Shown: positions 47,641-60,242, counted from the stretch's first letter. The stretch: 64,000 bases of DNA from Epiperipatus broadwayi (GCA_028023455.1 JAQFVV010012394.1:32516885-32580884); one strand, 5' to 3'. Notes: generated by a model not told the origin, from the sequence alone. Program-made: numbers and translations.

Positions 47641-48272
47641 ATCTTTCTGAGACTGAGAGAATATCTATTATTAGAAATAATTACTTTACGCCTTTTAACT
47701 AACATTAAAATATATAAAAAAAGATCGGTATATTCATTAATCATTATTTAATTAGTTTATCCTTAGAGTTAATGAAGATTTAAGATTTTAATTTACACAT
47801 ATATAACTGTACTGTACCCTCTCTTTCATTTAATCAAATTATAAAACGTTTAAGCTATATCTGTTTTAGACAAATAGATATATATTAGTAAAAATCCAGA
47901 TTGACTTAAAGAAAGTATAAAAAACATAAGACAGGATTGGATCTTTCTTATAAAATTGAATACTTTAACATATATACTCGAATGTCATTTTTTTTTAATA
48001 TTTCTAAGTATAAATTAAAAGAAACATTGAATTATTTTCCAAAGAAAAAAAACAGTTGCGTGTTCTGCTTTTTCTCTCTTTCTAATATATATTCTAAAAA
48101 AATTACTGAAACCAATACGGCAGGAGGAAATTGGAAAGAGAAATTTTATTCAAAGAGTTCTCTAATAAATCTGAAATATTCCATATTTAATAGCGGGTCG
48201 AACAAATAGAAATAAATGGAATTACATTATTTCTCCCTTCCAGTTCCTCCAATATAATATGTTTATGTCAAG
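47641..48272. other. A+T-rich intergenic DNA, no gene seen
   Basis: The 90-residue frame at 47,937-48,209 is Lys/Asn/Ser/Phe-rich with no domain. Confidence 0.5.
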
Positions 48273-49055
48273 TGCTAAATGTGTATGTGTATTTATGTGT
48301 ACACAAAATTCGTATTACTAGTTAATAATTATAAATGTAAAACTAAATGGATAGCTAATTGTGTATTATAAGTAATAAATGATATATCAACGTTAAACTA
48401 AAAGTATGTGCGTGGATGCCAATGGCATTCACAATATTTGATAAAGCATTAGACTAATTAAATAGTTTAATTAATGAGAACCTATAAAGTAATTTATCAA
48501 GAAGGATTAAGATAATGTAAACAAAGCCATTGCTTAAAATAGACAGTCATGGCTTTATCTAATCAGGGATAGAATAGTAACTAAAGAGATGACCACCACA
48601 TGGACAGCAGACAGCCAGTCAAGGGAGGCTACTCTAAAATCAACGAGAGAGAAATAATAGATCTACAATTGGACTGAGACCAGACACTGGCTAAGTGAAG
48701 CTCTTGAAAGGCAGAGGTGCCATTTCGTTGGTGCTCCAGTCACCTCCTACCTTCACTTAGCCTTGTGGAAAAGTTTACCTCTGGACATTCCAAATTAAAT
48801 CTAGGAACTATGTAACAGGTTGTATTGATCTCATTATTATATTGTTACACCTTCAGACCCTTGTTTATGTATTTATAGTGTGTATACTAATCATATTTTT
48901 GCATATATTAAGCAAGAGTGATTAACTCATATATATCTCTGTAAATAAATTCTTGTTATTTAAATTTACTTGCCGAGCTGCCTCATTAACTATTATATAT
49001 TTGTGTTGTTGATATTTGCAATCCAGTGAGCAATAGAGTGCCACTGGATACTGCA
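48273..49055 (+). repeat. Element 3 left LTR (about 783 bp)
   Basis: Begins TGCTAAATGTGTATG and ends GATACTGCA. Shares with the right LTR, among others, TTGTATTACTAGTTAATAAT-like, ATGCCA.TGGCATTCACAAT, TTGCCGAGCTGCCTCATTAA and CCAGTGAGCAATAGAGTGCC blocks. Confidence 0.9.
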
Positions 49056-49057
49056 AC

Positions 49058-49075
49058 TGGCACAGTTGCAGTTTT
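49058..49075 (+). promoter_or_regulatory. Element 3 primer-binding site (putative)
   Basis: TGGCACAGTTGCAGTT begins two bases after the LTR's terminal CA, the expected place for a tRNA primer to pair. The tRNA is not identified. Confidence 0.5.
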
Positions 49076-49245
49076 GATTACAAACCTCAATGGTTTTAAT
49101 CCCCAGCATATCGCGGAGTTGTCAGTAATAACAATCAATGCATTGACAGCCAAATATGTTGGCATCTAATTAATTGATTTCATAAGAGGATAAACTACTA
49201 AAATATATATTTCTATTTTTTTGTTGAATTAACTAAGTTATTGTA

Positions 49246-49942
49246 ATGCAGCTGGCAATCCCTGAATTTGACATCAGGAAGGTAAGTGAGTGGCCCCTGT
49301 ACATCCAACATATAGAAAAACTTTTAATTATTAACAGTGTAAAGGACGATAAATGTAAAACAGCGACATTATTGTGTTTCGCTGGAAAAGGAGTAATCCA
49401 AATTGCAAATAGGCTTTGTGAACCTAAAACCCCTGAAGAATTAACATATGAACAGATCAAAGTTTCTTTGACTGACTATTTTAATCCTCATGAGTCTAGA
49501 CACATTGCCAGACTCCACCAGAAATCACCGACAAGGCAAGAACGAACGAACACAAAATTATGATACTGCCCTGAGTGAACTCGCAAAAAACTGCTTCTAT
49601 GGTTCATACCTGGAGGAAGCTCTCCTTGAACAATTTTTATGTGGAATGAGCAGTGGCAGTCTGAGACAGCAGTTATCGGCAGATACATATATCAATTATG
49701 ATGTAGCTGTCAAATGTGGCATAGCTCACAAACTTGTGTTACAGCAATCAAAAGAATTTGCGGCCATGAAAATAGCAGACAATGGTCCTTATAAATTCCA
49801 CAAAGTTGACAAACCAGATAGAAGGATGCCTGACCAAAGTGGAACAACTGACCTTAAGAAAAGTTGAATTAAGTGCTTTTGCGGCAGAAAACTAGGTCAC
49901 ACAGCACATGAATGTTTTTATAAAGGACCAATGCTGTAAACA
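49246..49942 (+). pseudogene. Gypsy gag (capsid part), frameshifted
   Basis: Gag would form the capsid of the retrotransposon particle. The first frame (49,246-49,563) carries the retrotransposon-gag N-terminal pattern ('WPLYIQHIEKLL', '..LCFAGKGVIQI', 'EELTYEQIKVSLTDYFNP'). Homology then continues in the next frame from about 49,520 ('YDTALSELAKNC', 'LEEALLEQFLCGM') to a TGA at 49,865, and beyond it in the same frame a degenerate first zinc knuckle ('KCFCGRKLGHTAHEC', second cysteine shifted). At least one indel and one stop disable it. The pattern is that of K02A2.6-like gypsy gag. Confidence 0.82.
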
Positions 49943-50552
49943 CTGTAATAAAGTTGGCCATTTTCAAAAAATGTGCCGAAATAAGAAATTCGACAATGAT
50001 ACAAGTAATAACAGCCAAGAGCATTTTACTAAAAAACTCAAGCAAGAGGAATTTGCAGTGAGTAATAATGTGTCTTTGGACCAATCACCGAAATTTGAAA
50101 TGACTGTCAAAATTTTTGGAAAAACCTTATCGATGGAGATTGACAGTGGTAGTGGGGTGTCTTTACTGTCATTTAAAGATTGGAATATCATCATGGCAGA
50201 TATGACACAGCTACCTAGATTTACGCATACCAAATTTAAAGCTCAGGACATCAATGGCAAGGCCATAAAGATTAAAGGAGCAATTCAGGCTCCAATTACT
50301 TCTTACAATGGCAAAAAATTAAAATTGCCATTATATATAATTCATGCCCTGATAAATCCCCTCATTGACCATGATTGGTTCAATCACTTGGGAATTAAAT
50401 TATCGATAATAAAAATTAATGACATCGTAATGTTTATTGAAAAACGTAAAAACTGTCAATCACATGGGAAAACACGTCCAGCCATAGGTGAGAAATCAAC
50501 CCTACAGAAAAATCTAGATCGTAGAATGTGGACCATCCATCCAAATGGCTGA
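49908..50552 (+). pseudogene. Gypsy zinc knuckle + aspartic protease remnant fused to pol end
   Basis: Third frame of the element. Residues about 5-20 form a CX2CX4HX4C zinc knuckle ('CKHCNKVGHFQKMC'), which would bind RNA. From about residue 60 comes a retropepsin-like domain: 'MEIDSGSGVSLLS' carries the active-site DSG, and 'PLIDHDWFNHLGI' matches the conserved C-terminal block. The frame then jumps to 'RRMWTIHPNG', resembling the extreme C-terminus of gypsy integrase (W..H.NQL), and stops. This shows a deletion from the end of protease to the end of integrase. The active-site residues are intact, but the protein lacks its own start. Confidence 0.8.
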
Positions 50553-50805
50553 CAGAAGAATGTTATGCAAACATATCAGCCAGTTGAGGAAAGAAGAATA
50601 TAGTCAACAAATGCCACAGTTGTTTCAGGAAAAATTCAACAGCAAGTGGACATTTGGAAAAAACCGTAACAGCAGTGCAGACCCAAACAAAATTACTATA
50701 AACCTGGTAAGAAAAAATTCCCCCTCCCCCTGTCATACTTATTATGTTTTAAGTTCAGAGAATAGAAAAAAAGTAAAACATGAATCTCTGAACTTGGGGG
50801 AGATA
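50553..50805 (+). other. Element 3 post-pol segment with polypurine tract
   Basis: The frame at 50,545-50,811 has no recognisable domain and is probably out of frame. The purine-rich GGGGGAGATA at 50,796-50,805 immediately before the right LTR is the likely plus-strand primer. Confidence 0.6.
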
Positions 50806-51595
50806 TGCTAAATGTGTGTGCATATTTATGTATACACAAAAATTTGTATTACTAGTTAATAATTATAAATGTAAAACTAAACAGTTTGCTAATTGTGTAT
50901 TATAAGTAATAAATGATACATCAATGCTAAACTAAAAGTATGTGCATAGATGCCAGTGGCATTCACAATATTTCATAAAGCATTAGACTAATTAAATAAT
51001 TTAATTAATGAGAAATTATAAAATAATTTATCAAGAAGGATTAAGATAATATAAACAAAGCCATTGCTTAAAATAGACAATTCTAAAGTCATGGCATTAT
51101 CTAATCAGGGATCGAATAGTAACTAAAGAGATGACCATCACATGGACAGTGGATGACCAATCAAAGGAGCTACTCTAAAATCAAGGAGAGAGAAATAATC
51201 TAAAATTGGACTGAGACCAGACACTTGCTAAATGAAGCTCTTGAAAGGCAGATGTGCTATTTCTTCGGGTGCTCCAGTCAGCTCCTTCCTTCACTTAGCC
51301 TTGTGGAGAGATTTACCTTCGGACATTCCAAAGTAAACCTAGGAACTATATAACAGGTCGTATTGATCTCATTATTATTTTGTTATGACTTTCGGCCCTT
51401 AGTTATATATTTATAGTGTGTGTATAATAATCATATTTTTGCATATATTAAACATGAGTGATTAACTCATATATATTTCTATAAATAAATTCTCGTTATT
51501 TAAATTTACTTGCCGAGCTGCCTCATTAATTATTATCTATTTGTGTTATTGATATTTGCAATCCAGTGAGCAATAGAGTGCCAGTGGACACAGCA
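50806..51595 (+). repeat. Element 3 right LTR (about 790 bp)
   Basis: Partner of 48,273-49,055, with many scattered substitutions and small indels; ends GGACACAGCA before an A-run. Confidence 0.9.
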
Positions 51596-52640
51596 AAAAA
51601 AAATTGTGTTTCTTTTTTTTTAAAAAAAAGCAATATACAATTCAAGTAATGTATAATGGCAATCCATTAACCAAATAAAAAAAGATTTACGTATATATTA
51701 ATAGGATTAAGAATTGCCATTATACTAGTCAAATAAAAAAAATAACAATGAAAATGTTAAAAATTATCAGGTTATATATATTAACACATTATAATTATCA
51801 TACATAAATGACTTAAGTTTATAATTTAAGCTAACATAAAATGCAAATGAAAATTTAAGTTACCAGTAATGATTTAAGATTGTGTACATCTTTACTAGAT
51901 AGCCATGAAGACATTCTTGTCAGCAATCTGTATTGATGGCTTATGGTGATTTCTGTCCTTGGTTATCCATTTATAGCAGCAGGAAATTATCAGGCAAAAT
52001 TGTTTTAGCACACTACATTTCTTGGGTTACATCTTTCAAGCTCCAGCAGACAGGAAAATATCAAGAGATAGAGAGAAAAAGTCTACTCCATCATGTTACT
52101 TACAGCACCCATTTTTAGTTTTTTTTCACCTTGTCTATAGAGTGCTGGTGGCTTAAGAATTTATTCAGCAAGGGGAAAAAAATATTTTCTTGTTTGTAGA
52201 GAGCTCTTTCCAAAAAGTTAATTATATTTCTTTTCCAATAAAAAATATCTTTGTGGATGTTTTTGGTCCAAGCTGTAGAGCTGAACCAGGTAAAAGAGAA
52301 AGAACAATACACGAGTTCTCAATTTATATCTAACTTGTTGGCCATCTTACATTCCAATGCTATTGTTCTGCTATCTTATTTTTAATTAGTGTTTTTTAAT
52401 TAATTATTTCTATATAACTAATCTTTTTCTTTAATGAGTTCTGTGATTCTATGAATTTATTTTGTTATCTCAAAAAAAAATCTTTTAATTTTATTTCATA
52501 AAATTTATGGAATGTTTTTAAAGTTTTTACTTACTTTAAGTTTAGCCTACATTCACTATGGTTGGACTCAGGGTCTTTAGTTAAACCACAGTGAATGGTG
52601 AAGCAAACATATATATATATATTTAATATGTATATATGTG
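51596..52640. other. A+T-rich intergenic DNA, no gene seen
   Basis: No supported feature; small open frames near 51,933 and 52,115 show no domain. Confidence 0.5.
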
Positions 52641-53190
52641 TAGCTTCAATATTGGAGATCATTTACCTTTTTCTCATGTGTGTGATCATGTGTTTTGATT
52701 ACATAAGATAGAGTGGATAGCTGAAAGAAGTTTGAAATTTTGTATTCATATCTCCTATAATACACTCAAACTCCAAGTATATGAATTATGCTGCCCATCC
52801 CTTATCTGTGTATTTTAATTGACAAAGTATGATCCCTGAGAGTTCAGAGTGATTTAAAGTCAACATGGGCATGACAATAACTTTAATATAAACAAGTGAT
52901 TGGGATATGTTATCATCACGTTTTCAATGGTATGAATAGCTGAAGAGTTATTAGTGGAGTAGATTGAAGCATATTCATTAAAGTTTGAAGATTTACTATC
53001 TTAATATAAACTAAACACTGATTATATATGTGTGGGAGTTAATGATTTGGACCAACTGATGAGTGCTGGTTCTGCATAAAATATGTATATTGAAGATCGT
53101 TGATGTTTTTACATGTGTGTGGCAATGTGTATCAATTATGTGAGATAAAAACATGAAGGGAGCAAGAAAGTGTTTGTTCAAATCCCCTAT
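52641..53190 (+). repeat. Dispersed repeat E, plus-strand copy
   Basis: About 550 bp. Its two ends repeat directly: 'ATTGGAGATCATTTACCTTT..GATAGAGTGGATAGCTGAAA' at 52,651-52,760 and a diverged version at 53,090-53,185 ending in GTTCAAATCCCC, which fits a Pol III B box. Between them lie the GTCAACATGGGCATGACAAT, TATGAATAGCTGAAGAG and ACCAACTGATGAGTGCTGG blocks shared with 46.0 and 59.6 kb. Confidence 0.72.
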
Positions 53191-53218
53191 ATTATGTATA
53201 TATCAAAATATTCTAGAA

Positions 53219-53399
53219 GAAATACTAAAAATTTTCATATGCCTATATAAAATACAAATAAAATCTTTGCTACAGCTTGCTTATGGCATTTTTTTCCATG
53301 TTAATTATTGCTTCTCAAGATGGCAGAAAAAGCTGTAGCTGGCTATGGCAAAGATTGTATTTGTATTTTATACAGGCATATGGATTTTTTTAGCATTTA
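53219..53399. repeat. Hairpin repeat, arms about 75 bp
   Basis: AAATACTAAAAATTTTCATA..ATACAAATAAAATCTTTGCT is mirrored by AAAGATTGTATTTGTATTTT..ATGGATTTTTTTAGCATTT around a short loop. The inner third is less well matched. Confidence 0.75.
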
Positions 53400-54594
53400 T
53401 TATAAAATATTTTGACTATTATATTAATTTTGTTTGATATTATATATATATTTAAGAAAACAGAAGGGATAAAGATCTTTATTTTTGAAAAAATAAAATG
53501 TTGTTTACCAATTTATCGATTGAGAGGTAAATTGAATTGTTTTTTTTTAAAAAAAAAACATATTTTAAAATAATTTAATGAAAACTTAATGCAGTAATTT
53601 CTGAGGTAGTCAGTGATTGGATGAAAAATTGATAATAAGATTGTTTTAAAAAACAAAAAAGAGGGTGGGCTATAGAATGAATAGAGTTAAGTAGTAGTGA
53701 GTTCAGCAGTCATAATCTCAGATTGGAAATCTGATGCTAGATTGATCTCACTCTTACTTAAAAAAGAAATGTTTGGTAAGCAGTACATTATTTTGGAGTT
53801 TTCAAGAGTCATGTGTAAAGTTCTGGCTAAAAAACTCAACATTACTGACCCTACTATGCAAACAATTTCACTAAAAGGAATATTGGAAAAAGAAAATATA
53901 ATCAAATTATGGCTGTCTCAACTTATGTTAACCAGAAATAGTATATAGAAAAAATAGTTAACCTGAAATAGAGATATTTGTTAAATTTGAAACTTGAAGT
54001 TTCAAAAGAAGAAAAAAGTTATACTATAATAAAAATAAATGTTCACCTGAAAATATGTGTCTACAAAAAAAATGAATAAAAGGAACTGCTGGAAACTCCC
54101 AGAGAGTGATACAATTATTACCTGCAAAGACAAACTCAAGCAGGTATTTTCAAAAAAAGGACTAAAAATAAAAATTCCATTGTCTCATAAGTTATTACAT
54201 GTGTGCACATATATGTTCATAAATGTTACTTTACAAAAAAAAATGAATAATTAAAAAGATTAATTTTTTTTAGTAATTTTGTAAAGATTTTTATTGGTAG
54301 TTAAAATCACATATGGACAAGCTCATTTCAAAGAGAAAAGAAAAGATTCAAGATAAACTTATTTTCTTTCTTTAATGTAAAATGTTTTTTTAAGATTTGA
54401 TTATTGTAAAAATGAATATTATTTTGATTAAATGTTATATAACCAAAAATACTAAGAAGAAATTATTATTTACATGGTATATGAAATTATATATATGTGT
54501 GTTATATAAAATTATTTGTGTATTGCATGGAAAGGATTAATTAATATCTACTAACATTGCACTAGACAAACAATTTTCTTAATTTTTTTAATTT
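53400..54594. other. A+T-rich intergenic DNA, no gene seen
   Basis: Overlapping open frames at 53,687-53,948 (both strands) and 54,057-54,254 have no recognisable domain. The plus-strand 83-residue frame is not unusually A+T-biased, but nothing supports expression. Confidence 0.45.
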
Positions 54595-55960
54595 TGTAAT
54601 ATCCACTGCTCTATTAGGGTTTTTTATGAGTTAACTACCCATGCTCTGTGACCAAATTACATCCTATCTATTAAATTTGTTTCATCAGACAATTCAGTAA
54701 GATTTAATGGACACAATTATTTTTCCTTGTCACACAACACCCTTTTAACTAATACAACTACTAAAATAATGGGATCATGTAAGCCAGCTTTTAATTTATT
54801 TGAAAGGCACCAGGATTCTGTATCGGAATCCACTGGCTAAACTCCTTTTATTTATTTATTTATGACAAAATTATCTGGAAACTCCAGAGGATTGAATTTC
54901 ATTACAGTCTTGGCAAAGGTAATTAACATTAATAAATTTATTAATAATCATTAATAACATACAATGAATAGTTGGTATTAGAACAAAATATTTTTATTCT
55001 AACAAATTAAAATATAAAAATAAAATAAACACATTAGGAATTAATTGGAAAAATGACATGCACATTAATCCAGATATGAATCAATTAATAAAAAAACACA
55101 GTTCAACAATTATAATTTTTAGGTAAACAAGAGTCTCTTGAAGAATAAAATTTAAAGTCTTTATTAGAATTATTTTAAGCTTATTTTAAGAATTGTCTGC
55201 AAACTTTATGTCTCAATCGGGAAAAGTTACTCTTAACTTACCGGTAAGTTGGTGTAAGTTTATAGGATCCTGAGCTCATAAGAATTTCCATTGGTCTCTT
55301 CTGCCAGCATCTTTCATTATTGTTTCATTCTATAGCTGGAGAAAAGGCACAGTTGTAGTGACACTTTCATTGGAAAAAGCAGTCTTCACAAGGCCCGTTT
55401 CCATGCTTGCATGACAACTTAGTACAGCAAGTGGTGTACTTGTGCAGAAGTATATTACTGTCACAGATTATGCTCACAGAAACCTCCAACTCTCAGACAT
55501 GTAACTAGAAGGTAAGAAAAGACCTAGATTGAAGTTGTCCTCCTCTTTTTATACCTTGATCATGTTTTTGAAGCTTCTGTGCATTCTTTGTCCTTTTATC
55601 AGCATATAAGATAATAATCTTGTACACTCTCTTAAATTTAAGTTACAAAGTCCTCCTTTCACAAAGGCCCTCTGTCATCTTTAATTAGCTAAAATATTTT
55701 TCTTTTAGCTTATCTGGATTAGTAATTTGTGTGTCTTTTGTTCTTTCCTATTTTTACCTTAATTTTTAATTAGATACAAAAAAAATATGGACAAAAATTT
55801 TACTTTCATTGTACATTTTAAAAAGAATAGAATAGACAAATCAAAAATTTAATTGTGGCTTTTTCATAAGAATGCTAAATTTACTTTTTCTTTTTTTTTC
55901 TTAGCTTTTAAATATCTTACTGGATGCCAATATATTTGTACCGTATAAACAAATGATACA
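54595..55960 (-). repeat. Element 2 LTR (3' LTR on minus strand, 1,366 bp)
   Basis: TATA box in minus orientation at about 55,547-55,554 (CTCTTTTTATACC on plus). The CTTACCGGTAAG palindrome is at 55,237-55,248. Confidence 0.88.
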
Positions 55961-56192
55961 ATACCACCGTTGCCAGAAGATGAGAATTTTATAGGTGTTT
56001 AAACTAATTTTATTCTTAAGTTTTAAGTCTCTATTTGTTTTTTTAGACATATTTAATATATACATTTTTAATTGTATAATCTGGTTTAGTTAGTTCGTTT
56101 TTTTTTTTTTTAAAAAACTACTTTTAAAATTTTATTATTTTAGTCCTATCTCAGGATGTAGTTATCATTGAATCCATAAGTTGGGCTGCCAT
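55961..56192 (-). other. Element 2 interior, 232 bp, non-coding
   Basis: On the minus strand: primer-site-like TGGCAGCCCAACT, CTACATCCTGAGAT, an A-run, AACTAACTAAACC, ATATGTCTAAAAA, CTTAAGAATAAAATTAGT, then GGCAACGGTGGTAT. Every block has a counterpart in element 1 in the same order. Confidence 0.85.
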
Positions 56193-57580
56193 TGCAACAT
56201 CCACTGCTCTATTAGGGTTTTTTACAAGTTAACTATCTGTACTCGGTGACCAAATTACATCCTATCTATTAAATTTGTTTCATCAGACAATTCAGAAAGA
56301 TTTAAAGGATGCAATTATTTTTCCTGGTCACACAACATTCTTTTGACTAATACAACTACTAAAATAATGGGATCATGTAAGTCAGCTTTTAATTTATTTG
56401 AAAGGCACCAGAATTCTGGGTCAGAATCCACTGGCTAAACCCATTTTATTTATTTAGTTATGACGAAATTATCTAAAAACTCTAGAGGATTGGGTTTCAG
56501 TACAGCGTTGACAAAGGTAAATTATATTTTTAAATATTAATAATTAACATTAATAAATTTATTAATAATCATTAATAACATACAATGAATAGTTGGTATT
56601 AGAAATATTTTTATTTTCACGAATCAAAATATAAAATAAAATAAACACATTATGAATTAATTAATTGGAAAGATGACACCACGCTAATCCAGATATGAAT
56701 CAATTAATAAAAAATACAGTTCAACAATTATAGTTTTTTAGGTAAACAAGAGTCTCCTGAAGAATAAAATTTAAAGACTTTATCGGGATTATTTTAAGCT
56801 TATTTTAAGAATTGTCTGCAAAATTTGTCTCAATCAGGAAAAGTTACTCTTAACTTACCGGTAAGTTGGTGTAGGTTTATGGGATCCCGAGCTTATAAGA
56901 ATTTCCATTGGTCTCTCCTGCCAGTGTCTTCCATTATTGTTCCATTCTATAGCTGGAGAAAAGGCATGGTTGTAGTGACCCTTTCATTGCAAAAAGCAAT
57001 CTTCACAAGGCCTGTTTCCATGCTTGCATGACAACTTGGTACAGCATATGGTGTACCATGCAGAAGTATATTACTGCCACAGGTTATGCTCATGGAAACC
57101 TCCAACTCTCAGACACATAACTAGAAGGTAAAGAAGACCTAGATCAAAGTTGTCCTCTTCTTTTTATACCTCAATCCTGTTTTGTAACTTCTGTGCACAT
57201 CTTTTTGTCTTTTTATCAGCATATAAGATAATAATCTTGTACACTCTCTCTTAAATTTAAGTTACAAAGTTTTTCTTTCACAAAGTCCCTCTGCCATCTT
57301 TAATTAGCTAAAATATTTTTCTTTTAGCTTATCTGGATTAGTAATTTGTGTGTCTTTTGTTCTTTCCAATTTTTACCTTAATTTTTAATTAAATACAAAA
57401 AAAATATGGACGAAAATTTTACTTTCATTGTACATTTAAAAAAAAAAAAAAGATTATACAAACCAAAAATTTAATTACGTCTTTTTAATAAGAACGCTAA
57501 ATTTACTTTTTCTTTTTTTCTTAGCTTTTAAATATCTTACCGGATGCTAATATATTTGTACCATATAAACAAATGGTACA
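56193..57580 (-). repeat. Element 2 LTR (5' LTR on minus strand, 1,388 bp)
   Basis: Partner of 54,595-55,960; palindrome at 56,854-56,865, TATA region near 57,161-57,170. The 68-residue plus-strand frame at 56,825-57,031 is an accident of this LTR; it is not kept open in the partner LTR. Confidence 0.88.
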
Positions 57581-58800
57581 ATTTATTAATTAATTTAAAA
57601 AAAATAAAAATTTACTGAAATTATTTTTTCTGATGTTTTTATTCTTTTAGCTATCTGTTCTGTGAATTATCAGGCTTTATGTGACTGATTTCATCCAAGA
57701 GTTGTAGATTCTAGTGAAACTATTTAACAGTATAACAAATAAAGTTCACATATTTTTTATTGTTCACAGTCTATAAAGTTTTTGTAATCCCAAAGTTAGT
57801 TTGAGCATAATGGTGTTTCCCATATATGTGTGTGTTGACATTCAGATGATTCTATGTAGAATTATTTGGATAGTGTAATCAGAAAATTTTTATTTAAAGT
57901 CCACATATTTTATTTTTTTATACTTTAGAGTGATCATTAGTTTACTAATGGCCAGTACATTCATCATAATGGGAGGCTCAAAGCAGTGATGATGGTGTTG
58001 ACATAATGATTCCAGCATACTTTTGAAATTATTTTTTGCAATTTTTGTATGTTCATGCAGATAAAATATTGTTGATTGTTTCTATAAGATGCTTTATGTT
58101 TAGACTTAAATAGCTTAAGATTTTGTAATGGACCTTTTTTAAATCAAATTACAAGGAATGACTGTTCTCTTTTCTGGTAATGCTATGTTATTACTTAATA
58201 GTTTATTAGTGACTTTTAATGCTGATTCTCTGCTCACTCCTAAGTTCAGTTATCATGGATACTTTTGTTGATGATTATTTTGTTTTGATGATGATGTTTC
58301 TATCTTTCCTGTACATCTCACCATCCCTACTGTTACATTATATGCATATGTTAAATTGAATCTTTTCATAGGTTTATAATAATATAACAAAGGAAATTAT
58401 AGGACTTTGTTCATGAAAATAATTAAAGAATTTATGTTGCTAGTTAACATCCCTAAGGCTAAACAAGTTTTCTCTAATAAATCATACTATTTATTTTATT
58501 CTGAGTGTAATTACAAATAAATGCCTATAAAAATAGCTGTCTTGGTGTTAAATCCTTTTAACAACTTGGGTTAGAAGTCAAAAATGACCTGGACCTAATT
58601 TTATTTGTAATTAAACTCAGCACAATAAGTTATTATAGGTTATTAGAAAAAAAACATATTTAGCCTTAGGACTGTCCATTAATAACTGTCCATTTCTTAG
58701 CAACATCATATATAAAGATTTCTCTAATTATTTACATGAATAGAGTATTTTCTAATTATTTACATAAATATAGTTTTCTCTAATTATTTACATGCATATA
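57581..58800. other. A+T-rich intergenic DNA, no gene seen
   Basis: Contains tandem pieces of a TCTAATTATTTACAT unit near 58,720-58,795. No exon is recognised. Confidence 0.5.

Positions 58801-58855
<55 letters not shown>
58801..58855. repeat. TA dinucleotide microsatellite, about 55 bp
   Basis: Pure TA repeat following the TCTAATTATTTACAT units. Confidence 0.95.
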
Positions 58856-58856
<1 letters not shown>

Positions 58857-59610
58857 CTTATGATGAGAATTTTTACATAATTAGAGTATTTTTGATTAGA
58901 TAATATAGGTATTGATATACTTTAATTTTGACATTAAGAAAATAAAAATAAATTAAAAATTAATCTGGTGAATTCTTTCAAACTTTTATAACTATACAGA
59001 GTTAATTATTTCAGGTCATTTCTTCGTTACAATGTTTTTAAAACAATTTCTTTCAGTCTTTATGAAGACCTGTCTCTTTTTTAGGACTAACTTAATATGT
59101 GAATGCTGTAGGATTTAATTAATGATTATTGCTTTATCTTATTTTGTGATTGCATTTGTTCTTTCCCTATATGCATATATTTGCATAAATACATAATGTG
59201 TGTGATAACAGTTCTGTATACTAATATTTTAGAAATAAGATGATTTATTAATTCTCACTTTTAACAGCTTATCGTTTAAAATCTAAATTAACTCTTTTTT
59301 ATTCAAATTTTTCTACTCATCCCAGGCAATACCTACTTTTTGCGTGACATGGTTTAAAAATATATTGTATTATTTTTGTATTTGCCAGAAGAGATCATTT
59401 CTGTTTCATTGATAGACGTTATTGTAAAACTATTCAAAAGGTTTATAAATATATTTTAAAAAATCTGAATCATGCCAAAATAATAGTTAATAATGTAAGT
59501 AGAAAAGAGGAAGCATATAGTATATACATTACATTGTACACCTTTATATATATAATATTTGATTGAATATAAGTATAATTTATATATTTGGAGTTTAGAT
59601 GTAACCATAA
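58856..59610. other. A+T-rich intergenic DNA, no gene seen
   Basis: No supported feature. Confidence 0.5.
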
Positions 59611-60240
59611 GTGACTTGAACACAGACTTTCAATCTCCCTTCAGCTATACGTATATTGGAGATCATTTATTTTTTTCACATGGGTGGTCACTATATCGGT
59701 TGTATGAGATAAAGTGGATAGTTGAAAGGAACATGAAAGTCTGTGTTCAAATTCCTTTTCTTATGGATATATATAATATTTAAATAAATGTATATTGTCA
59801 GTTTATACATGGATTTAAATGTTACATATTCAGCCTGTACTCTGCCATCCCTCTTTTATCTAATTAAATGAAAATATTATGGTCCAATGTGTGAGGGAAC
59901 AGATTGACTTAAGGTCAACATGGGTATGACAATAATATTGATGCCAACAAGAGCTTTGAACAGTCGGATTTTTAATGAAATGGATGACTGAGGAGTTGTA
60001 TAGTGGAGAATATTGAAGCTTGTCCATTAAAGTTTAAAGATTTATCTTAATATAAACTGAGCACTGATTGTATATATGTGTGTGGAAGATGGGTGTCTAG
60101 ACCAATTGATTACTGCTGGTTCAGCATGAAATATGTATATTGGAAATCATTTATTTTTTTCACATATATATGATCATGTGTAACATTTGTATAAGATAGA
60201 TTGGATAGATATAGGGAGCTTGAAAGTTCGAGTTCAAATT

Positions 60241-60242
<2 letters not shown>
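59611..60242 (+). repeat. Dispersed repeat E, longest copy
   Basis: Begins with an inverted pair of about 40 bp (GAACACAGACTTTCAATCTC at 59,619 against GAAAGTCTGTGTTCAAATTC near 59,735). It then has the interior shared with 52.6 kb (GGTCAACATGGGTATGACAA, ATTGAAGCTTGTCCATTAAA, TGCTGGTTCAGCATGAAAT) and ends with a second GTTCAAATTCC directly joined to the TA microsatellite. Confidence 0.75.

Larger units (their letters stand above)
48273..51595 (+). mobile_element. Ty3/gypsy-type LTR retrotransposon, internally deleted, element 3
   Basis: Direct repeats 48,273-49,055 and 50,806-51,595 (TGCTAAATG..CA ends) bound a 1.75-kb interior holding broken gag and protease. A primer-site-like TGGCACAGTTGCAG starts at 49,058 and a polypurine tract GGGGGAGATA lies just before the right LTR. 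RT, RNase H and nearly all integrase are absent, so several kilobases were lost. The LTRs differ at many positions, so it is old. I see no matching target duplication (CAAG on the left, AAAA on the right). Confidence 0.9.
54595..57580 (-). mobile_element. Non-autonomous LTR retrotransposon, element 2 (relative of element 1)
   Basis: Direct repeats 54,595-55,960 and 56,193-57,580, flanked by ATTT on both sides (4-bp duplication). Read on the minus strand, the start (TGTACCATTTGTTTATATGG, TACAAATATATT), the TATA region and the palindrome align with element 1's LTR. The 232-bp interior starts with TGGCAGCCCAACTTATGG after one base, as in element 1, and ends with a GGCAACGGTGGTAT matching element 1. 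It therefore has the element 1 interior without the GC-richer block. The LTRs differ clearly, so it is older. Confidence 0.9.

Noticed and set aside
48273-51595. Endogenous retrovirus with an envelope gene
   Set aside because: No envelope-like frame with signal peptide or membrane segment lies between the pol remnant and the right LTR; the element is a plain gypsy-type retrotransposon remnant.
51596-51604. Target-site duplication for element 3
   Set aside because: The bases next to the two LTRs (CAAG and AAAA) do not match; shifting the boundary by a few bases did not give a match.
53697-53948. 83-residue frame with a less biased composition, overlapping a 72-residue minus-strand frame
   Set aside because: No domain recognised and no splice or promoter support; sense-antisense overlap argues for chance.
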